A stretch of DNA of 64,000 nt from Seison nebaliae (Eukaryota; Rotifera; Pararotatoria; Seisonacea; Seisonidae). The notes beneath the pieces were generated by a model. That model did no database searches, was not told the DNA's origin, and saw only the letters and a list, made by a program, of their open reading frames with translations. Numbering within the stretch: position 1 is the first letter of the stretch; the number at the start of each line of letters is the position of its first letter. The stretch lies in NCBI GenBank assembly GCA_023231475.1, contig JALJEE010000939.1:1-64000 (forward strand), in the 5' to 3' direction. Positions 56,101 through 64,000 of this stretch are shown piece by piece. The translations under genes and the position numbers were made by a program.

Positions 56101-59100
56101 GAGATAATTATGAAGAATTAGAGATGATGATGATGATGATCTTAAGTAAAGAGACACCGTTGGGTTTTATGCATTCAATATGCACATACCTTTTGGTATT
56201 CGTTAACACATCCATCCTACTCATCTAATTGTTGATTGATTCATTTATTGGATTGTTACATTTTAATAGAGTTATGAATGTAGGATGAATTATCTTTAAG
56301 GATTTTTTTGTTTCGAATTATTGAGTTATCTCAACTAATTCGAAAAGAAAAATACTTATTGTTACAACGAAAATTTGTTGGTCGAAATGCATATGAAAAA
56401 TGGTTCCAACATAATTGGATGTATACTGGATGAAAGTAACCTTCAAATAAGTAAATTCATATTTGTAATTATTTGTATAGAATAATAACAATATGTAAGG
56501 AGTGATGCACCTAACTCCCCAAAATTCTTTAGGATTTTGAGAAATGTAATTAAAAATTTTATTTCATTTCCGACGTCTTATGGAAATTTGATATTTTCGA
56601 TTAATCATTCGTTAAGATAGTTCGAGAAGTTCTCTAATATCAATCTCGCGAATAGCATAATCATTTGTCTTTTCATCTCTTTCATAAAACCGATGCAGGT
56701 ACGAACTTGAAATTTTATTAGAGAAAACATTGAACGTTGAACGTAATCGAAAAAGATGTACTCTGAAATAAAAAAATCTAAAAAAACCAGAATAATTTTC
56801 CTGAAATGATATTACATTTCAATAATATCGTTATTAGTTCGAATATCATCTCAAATTATTTGACGGACGTAATTCATCAAAAGGTAGTTCCTTTCCTAGT
56901 CTTTCCCCTTTTGAAAAGTTTTTCAACAATCTTTCGAATTTTTTTGTCAAATATTTGACATGTTTTCCCGTCCTTTCTTGTACAGAAAATATTTGGTGAA
57001 GAAGTAAGACATAATTTACAAAAAATTTTGGTTTATAAAAATTCTAAATCGGTTTGTTTTTCTGGTTTGTACCCAAAAATATAATTCAGTTTTATAGACG
57101 AACATAAAAAGTATTAAAAGATAAGGATTATGAAAATTAACTCGATGTTTAGTAAGTTTACGGTTTAAACGATTTGGCGTATCGGAATGTAACATCAGAT
57201 ACATCATGTCAACCTCATGTTTCATCGAATTTTTCCTTGTCTACATTTGTTAAACTGACTTTTTGAATTATTTACAATAACTATATAGATTATAGAAAAA
57301 ATAATCTTATAGATAATCCACCATTCTTAATCAATTATGTTCTTTGCATCTTCATTTTTAGTGTAAACCAGCCTTGGCAAAGGTAACTCTCATTTGTTGA
57401 AACATTGAATAATTTCCATCTTGCGTAACATAACTGATGGAATGGAGAATCAATTAGAAATGATTAGATGTAATGCTTTTAGCAAAAGTGCCATAATTTG
57501 CTTCAGTTAAAATGACCTTACCAATTGTGCAGTTTAACAATTATTTCATTCCAAACTTTTAACGAACTGGACAACGATCATATTATGTCTTAACAATTCG
57601 TTTTAACACAATCTCTAAAGATATCTGCAAACGAAAAGAATATTCGGGTTAATTCTTTTAATCTCTAATTTACTTTCAATTGCCTTCATTCTAACATACG
57701 AAAATAATTACTAATCTTCTACTTGTGCGTTGCCTTTAACATATTTAATTTTCATTTTTCCATCCTTCTATCCTAATGTGAAACTTTCTAAAATATCATC
57801 TTCTCAAAATTAAACGATTAGAAAAAGAAAAATGTATTTCCATTTTTGACTGTAAATTATACATCTTTGTTTTCGTTCTTCCATTTGGAACAATGATATA
57901 TTGATACATATATTAAATGATGATATGAGAGAAGAACGTTCTTCGTCCGTTCCTCCTTCTCGATCATATAAAAAATAAAGGAAATATCTATTTCTGTGGA
58001 TAATACAGCTGTGGATAAGATAAATAAAATCGATAGCAATAAACGATTGAGATAAAGATGCAAACTCACGAATTGTATAGAGATCTCCTCAACCGTTTTT
58101 GTTCGTTTGTGGCTTTCTTTCTTTCTTTTTGTGGTAAGAATTTGGAGTTCAGAATAAAATATTTTATCGTTCTCTACACAAATATTTAATGTTTAAAATT
58201 TTCACTGCATATATCATATCTACCTATTGAACTCCATCCGCTCACATTTTACAATACGGATTTAGATAACATCAAGAATCTATTAAAAATATCGATGTTA
58301 CTGATAGAACAATCTTGATGTAGATGTAGAATAGGTGAAGAATATCTGTACGTAAAAGAAAAGACTCAGATTATTTTCCGATGTTATTAATTGTTGTGTA
58401 ACTGTTGAAATTAATTTCATCGTATACAAAAGATGAAAGATGTTTTAGAAAATAAAGTGCACAAATAATTGATGGAAAGAAATAATTGAGAAAGAAGAAG
58501 AAATCGTTCGTAGATAGAGTAAAAGTTAACATCGAAAATGATGCAACTGAATTATTTCGTAAAACATTTACCCATGTTCTCTATCAGCCAACTCTAGCAT
58601 TTGATGATTCGACGTGGAGAAGAAGAAATTATGCACATCGTATGGAAACAGGAGATTAGCAACAGGTCTCACCAGATGATGAAACGGTTCATCCTTTCAG
58701 TCGTTTATTGCTAATTAAGCAGGAGTTCTCTAACCATCGAAATATTAAATCAAAATATTAAATCGAAATGATAAAATTAAATGAGAAATTAATCTAGTTT
58801 TTCTTGAAGGTTCTTCCTCAAAACAACATTCACACAAACATCATTCACCATTAGATATTCATTCACCCTGGTGGAAAGATAAAAAACGACTCCAGTTCTT
58901 ATATACTTTATATTTTAGACCTCTTAATTATTATTTTAAAACGGCTCCTTCCGCTTTCATGAGGAGTTTACTTCACATAATCGTCTATAGAACTTCTTAA
59001 CGAAGTTAAACTCCTCATATTCAAGATATTTTTATTTCCCAAGTAGTCTCCCCTCCACAACCATGATGATGAAAAGGTTTTCTTTTTAAATATCCTTTAA

Positions 59101-59318
59101 CTATTCTTTATTTCTCCATCAGTTTTCTTATGTTTTTGCTTGTTGTTTCGATGTTCTCATCAATATTTTCTTCCATCGTGTATTCCTGCCGTTGTTGAAA
59201 TTGCGTTGAAAATTAAAAAACAAATATATTCTTTTTTTGTTTCTTCCCAATAATAACAAAATTCTAGAGAACCTCTTACTTCTTATTTTGATTCGTGAAT
59301 AGTAACTAATTCATTTTA
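53118..59318. other. 6.2-kb region without recognisable genes
   Basis: AT-rich DNA with only short random frames (for example 57016-57225 and 57857-58069 on the minus strand). No motif-bearing frame, tRNA, or copy of the repeat families described elsewhere was seen. Upstream noncoding exons and promoter of the gene starting at 59319 probably lie at the right end. Confidence 0.5.
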
Positions 59319-62300
59319 ATGTCTTTAATTTCAAGGAATTATCCAAATTATCAAACAACTTCATATGAACCAAATGCTTCTCAATATCAGCCTGAACACA
59401 GTCGAACTTCTTTGAATAAATACCATTGGAAAGAAGAAGATAAACCGAATGAATTATATTCAAATTGGAATCATCAAGACAATCCCAATGAACGGTCGAC
59501 GAATGATACGTCTCTGAGAAGAATAAGTAAGAAAGCCATCGAACTCAATACGTTACTCAACAAGAATGGCCCGACGAAGAATCGCATTACAATTTCATCA
59601 ATAAAACCCGACCTGAAATCTTATAATAATATCATTTCTGATACAAATAAAAATAATCATTATTATAATCGTTCGAATGATTATCAAACCAATTCCAAAT
59701 ATGAGAAGACTATTGAAATTCAACCGACAAAATATTCGGTTTTAATGCAACCAATTCATTCTCCAACGAGTTTTAATAATCAGAATTACGAACAGAATTA
59801 TCATCAGAATCAACAACCATCATTGATCACTAATTATAATAACAATCAGAGAAATAATTTCACTCATCAACCAAATTCATTCGATAATAACAATAGTAAT
59901 CAACCCAGAAAGAATAGTATTGTGACTCTGAACTTAAGACGAATAAACACACAATTAAATGATTCGGAATCTATCAATAAATTCGGATATATTTATTACG
60001 ATCCTGATAAACAATCAATAAATAAGCAAATTGAATCCAATCAATCAAATATGGATCGATCTGGAGCAATGCCATTTCGAAGAACAACAATATCATCAAT
60101 TAATATTCCAATGGCTGACTATGACAATGCAGTTCCATCCAATAAATTAAATAAATGGAATATTAAAAGACGTCTCAGTAGTGAAACCGAAAATATCAAA
60201 GATTTATCCACCGATTATGATTACACACCTCACCATAATCCGGTAGGCGAGAGTAATAATCCAATTGCTATCAAGATCAGTAGTACTGCACCAACTATTC
60301 ATCGACTACCGAAATATAATCAATCTCCAAATAACGAGAATAATAATATGATTCAAAATAAATTTTCTAATTATGATTATGGTCGATATCAACCAAAATA
60401 TTCCAATTTCTCTCAAAATAATGATAAAATATTTTATCCTCAACCCACTCTACAATCGATTAACAAACCGAATTCTTTTTATAATCCTGATTCATCACCC
60501 GCTTCATATAAACCTGATTTATCATCAACATCTTATAAACCTGATATACCATCAACGTCTTATAAACCTGATATACCATCAACATCTGATAAACCTGATC
60601 TGGCATCAACATCTTATAAACCCAATTTGTCACCAAGAAATTACCAACCTGAACCATCATTATTATCATACAAATCAGAACCATCAGCAATGTCGTACAA
60701 TCCCGATCAATCGCCAGTATCATATGAAAATCGTTATAAACCATTTAGTCGTCCAAGTAACCTGAAATTATTTACTCCAATGGCACAACCAAATATTTGG
60801 CAACCTCAAGTTCACACTCCAAAATCGACGTCAGAAGATTCTCAAAAAAGTTTTCCCGTTTTTACCGACAGTTATTCGACAGGACAGACTGATCAGGAAA
60901 ATTATTCGAATCCCATTTATCAACCATCAGAATCAACACTTGTGCCACAAAAAATCGAACCTCAATATGACGAATGGTGGAAGAATGAGAAAGATATCGA
61001 GAATTATGACAGAAACGAACCAAATGACCATTATCGAATGGGGAGACCATTAGCACGAAAAACTCATTCAGAAAAATATCGTTCATGTTCCCCATCTAAA
61101 AACAGTTTCAATATTCGATCTTATAATAATCATTCATTCATGTATCTTAAACTAATTTGTTCTAACAGAAATTGGTAGTCGGAGATCGGTAATGCCATGT
61201 TGCCCACCGTATTTCGGAGATGTACATCGTCGAAGTCGCATGGACTTAAAGAATGAGCACAAACGCTTAGCACATGCCATAGCTGCATCATTAGATCCAT
61301 CAGTTAGTAAACAATTATTTAACACACCAACATCTTTGGGAAGTCATAATGACATGCTCAAGGTATTCTCCTTTATTGTTACCGTTGCCAGAAAACTACC
61401 TTTCTATTTCATCTATCTATCTATATATCTATCTATCTATTTACATATGCTATTTTATTACTTAATTCCTTTCTAATTATTTTACACAAACATCTTCATA
61501 AAACGTGCCATTCCCTAAAAGATCGTTTTAATATAGGAGAAACACTTTCGAAAAAAACAAAAATCTCTAAAATTATTGCCATTAACAGGTTACAGAACGA
61601 TTAGCTGAGAGAGAGAAAATGAGACAAGGATATCCTGCTTCCGAATGCCAAAGTGTTCTCGATACGGAAATACCAGATGTCGTCCTTCGAAGTGTTGAGA
61701 TGGCGAAGCAGCAAGTTAAAATTTCTTCCAATTACTCAATAGCTTTTGGATTTTTCTTGCAGGATGCAAATTCACAAATCGCTTGTGCTAACGATTGGGC
61801 AGATACGAGGGCAGCGGTGGGTGAAATTTCCTGTCCAGAAACTACATCTCAGATAAGTGCAGCACATGCCATAGCTAACGATATAACTGGAGGATTACAA
61901 TCGCCATTCGGACGCTCATCTGGAAAAGGAGCAAAATTATTTCAAGTTTCGATAATAAAATTCATTCTCCATCTTTTTAATTATTATTTCCAATCGTTAA
62001 CAGAAAAGAAGGGAACGTAGTGAAAAATTTATTGTTGATGAACAAACGAGAAATCGTTTCCAACCGACGACTCAAACACCAACACCAGTTTATGCCGAAT
62101 TACCGATAAGATATACCCAAAGTGATGCAGATGAAATCAGTTCATACGATCGATCTTCCACCAATCAATACAATTTTTATAATCCAGAACAAAATGCTGC
62201 ACCAAAAGTATTCCCATCTTATTTACCTGCCAATCTCAAAGTTTAATTATATTATTAAATAAATTTTTTTTACATGTTTAAATTTTCATTTATTCTAAAA

Positions 62301-62504
62301 TTAAAGAATGAAAAACCATCAAACGAGTATAGTGATCGACGTACATTTAACGCCAAACCAAAAGGTTGGACACCAAATTACACAAGTTCCCGTTTTTTTT
62401 CGAGAGGTTTCTAACAACTTCATTTTTGATATGTTTCAGTGACAACACCTTCATTACAATCGTTCTCAACAAATACGGAGAAGCCAAATTATACGGATTT
62501 ATAG
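59319..62504 (+). CDS. Low-complexity scaffold protein with Z-disc-protein-like C-terminus, 7 exons
   Basis: Exons 59319-61104, 61169-61362, 61589-61714, 61763-61945, 62004-62240, 62307-62391 and 62440-62504 join in frame to 891 residues. Exon 1 is disordered, rich in Asn, Ser, Gln, Pro and Tyr. At about 385-445 it has tandem nine-residue S-Y-K-P-D-x-x-S-T repeats, degrading to SYKPN, SYKSE and SYNPD. The later exons are conserved-looking: RMDLKNEHKRLAHAIAASLD, VTERLAEREKMRQGYPASE, then GKGAKLFQKRRERSEKFIVD, then FNAKPKGWTPNYTSS and the end KPNYTDL. The GKGAKLF...RRxRSEKFIVDE block and the F-N-x-x-x-x-G-W end resemble Z-disc-associated proteins of the synaptopodin-2/Zasp-like type as I recall them. 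A muscle scaffold role is inference. Further 5' exons are possible. Confidence 0.7.
61411..61440. repeat. CTAT microsatellite inside an intron
   Basis: A run of atctatctatctatatatct type lies in the 226-bp intron 61363-61588, one of the few longer introns in the window. Repeat expansion may explain the intron's length. Confidence 0.8.
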
Positions 62505-62815
62505 AAGGATCGTTAATTAATAATTTATTTTTGATTATTGATGGTGAAATTAATAATCTCTCTTAAACATTTAATGATAATAACCCGGTCTTCAATATTT
62601 TTGCGCTTCAATCTCATTTTTGCATTCGAAATGTTTATCGCATTTATGATTTTACTTCATATGGGAATATAATCATCTTTCTCTATATTTCAACAAAATA
62701 ACTTGCGATATTCATTGACATCTCTTGGCTTCTATATAAATTAATGGTATTACTTCCATCACAACCTTAACCAACCGAACAAGTGTTTTATTATTTTTAA
62801 CTACAAAAATAATCG
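62505..62815. other. Spacer between the last two genes
   Basis: 311 bp of AT-rich DNA between head-to-tail genes, with no further feature recognised. Confidence 0.45.
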
Positions 62816-63879
62816 ATGAATAAACTTACGTTAAATAAAATGATATTTCATATTTCATTTATCCTTCTCCTTATATTTCGATCCATCCAAGGTTCGTTCA
62901 ATTTGGATGTTCTTCAAATATTTCATTTTCTCATTATCATTAGGAGACTTAAGAGATTATGGTGGAATTTATTTATGGAGAGATTTTTGTAAAAATGATA
63001 AAATGTTGATAAACATTCGTCTCACTTCCACCAATACCAGTAGTCCAAATCATAAAAAATCAGACAAATGTACATTAGAGACTTTTGCATTCAAAGAAAA
63101 GCATACTATGACTGATTTCTTATTTTACACTATTTATTTTCAAATCGTAAACCAAATGGATAGAAAAGTGACGACGCCGGGAGAAAAGAAAGAATCGTTT
63201 AAACCGTTCGATATGGAATTCGAGTTTGATGTTAATAGAAATTTGACAGTTGATCAACGTTTTCCTGTAAATAAATACTTATTGAAATGTGAAGATTCAA
63301 GGGGCAATGATCGGGCATTTGTTATTATAACTCTCATATAAAATTAGTTTGTTCATTTTAGATAAAAGATTTCCTTCTCTGCAACAGGCTGTGAAGGGAA
63401 TATCGTTATTCCAATGACGAACAAAAAATTAGTAATAGCTGCACCATTAGCGCCATGTGAGGTTCAGAATTATTATCAAATCGATCTAATATTCGTCATA
63501 AGTTAAATTAGACAATAATGACTCTTGAAACTCAACCGAACGATACATTGTTCCTACATTTATGTCTCTTCGCCAGAGGTGATGCAGTTCAAAACAATTC
63601 ATCATCGGTTTATCAATTAACAATCTCAACAGTTGAATTAATTGTCTATTGCAGGTACCTACCGAATTCTTACCTTTGAAAGATATCACCTTCTTCTATC
63701 CCAACAATTATTTGCAGGACAGAAGTGCCCAACCAAAATTCCCTATGAACAGTTTATCGAGAATCTTAGGCTCCGCTTTAATCATTTCCATACCCGTCAT
63801 TATAATTTGCATCATATCGTGGATTGTATTCTGCGTTAAATTATCTCTAAAAGATCATCATATTATTATGAGAAAATAA
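62816..63879 (+). CDS. Single-pass membrane protein of unknown family, 5 exons
   Basis: Exons 62816-62891, 62944-63320, 63369-63461, 63512-63631 and 63655-63879 join in one frame to 296 residues. Introns are 52, 48, 50 and 23 nt; the last (63632-63654) is suspiciously short. It could instead be retained, because VELIVYCR keeps the frame open for those 23 bases only with a shift, so splicing or a sequence error is needed there. A signal peptide (MIFHISFILLLIFRSIQG) is followed by an ectodomain with six or more Cys (RDFCKND, SDKCTLE, LLKCEDS, ATGCEGN, APLAPCE, LHLCLFA), N-glycosylation sites, then a membrane span near the end (SALIISIPVIIICIISWIVF) and a 15-residue basic tail. No family recognised. 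Confidence 0.6.
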
Positions 63880-64000
63880 AAATTGTTATAAAAAAATTTT
63901 CAATTAATAACTGAACTTAAACTAACATAAGTCATTAAAATTTAACTTTTTGGTGAGGTATAACCAAAACTATTTGGCACTTTCATGAGAAATACTGAAC

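Overview
This window is nuclear DNA of an animal. It is AT-rich, almost every gene has a clear metazoan orthologue, and several genes are split by extremely short introns (mostly 39-60 nt). The homopolymeric Gln/Asn runs, the DUF229 gene, the Ig/FN3 adhesion gene and the compact layout suit a small, fast-evolving invertebrate. An acariform mite is one possibility, but the sequence alone does not fix the phylum. Exon structures below were worked out by hand from reading-frame continuity, GT-AG borders and family knowledge.

Layout. 1-3.9 kb: remains of a metazoan DNA transposon unit on the minus strand, with an accessory gene containing tandemly duplicated exons (running off the left edge) and an apparently intact transposase flanked by two copies of a palindromic element. 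4.4-5.4 kb: a foldback (long inverted repeat) element carrying a tRNA-like SINE. 7.3-12.8 kb, plus strand: a DUF229 membrane protein, then a tight run of dCMP deaminase, RSL1D1 (ribosomal L1 domain) and fibrillarin. 13.3-24.8 kb, minus strand: a 10-kb intronless gene for a giant Ig/FN3 cell-surface protein, then an IDH3 beta-type subunit. 24.8-33.1 kb: no gene found. 33.1-43.5 kb: dense housekeeping block with NTMT1, MRPL13, LSM4(-), PIGV, NIPP1/PPP1R8, a C18orf63-like gene(-) and a 16-exon PLOD(-). 45.4-51.3 kb, plus strand: a small EGF protein with a GPI-type tail and an ACF1/BAZ1A-type chromatin protein. 52.7-53.1 kb: a small secreted protein(-). 53.1-59.3 kb: no gene found. 59.3-63.9 kb: a seven-exon, low-complexity scaffold protein with Z-disc-protein-like motifs and a five-exon single-pass membrane protein.

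Functional links. RSL1D1 and fibrillarin, both nucleolar ribosome-biogenesis proteins, lie 97 bp apart in the same orientation. PIGV and PPP1R8 are 150 bp apart in the same orientation. Each downstream gene has a pyrimidine-rich stretch ending in AG before its ATG, so operon-like expression is possible but unproven. LSM4 and PIGV share a divergent start region of about 330 bp.

Most striking observation: of 49 introns I could place, 47 have T at donor position +3 (GTT...). Only two have the usual purine there. Animal donors are normally GTRAGT, so this points to a lineage with an altered 5' splice-site consensus. Second: in the accessory transposon gene, three near-identical exon cassettes are tandemly repeated, and one of them lacks the intron that its neighbour has, a direct snapshot of intron gain or loss.
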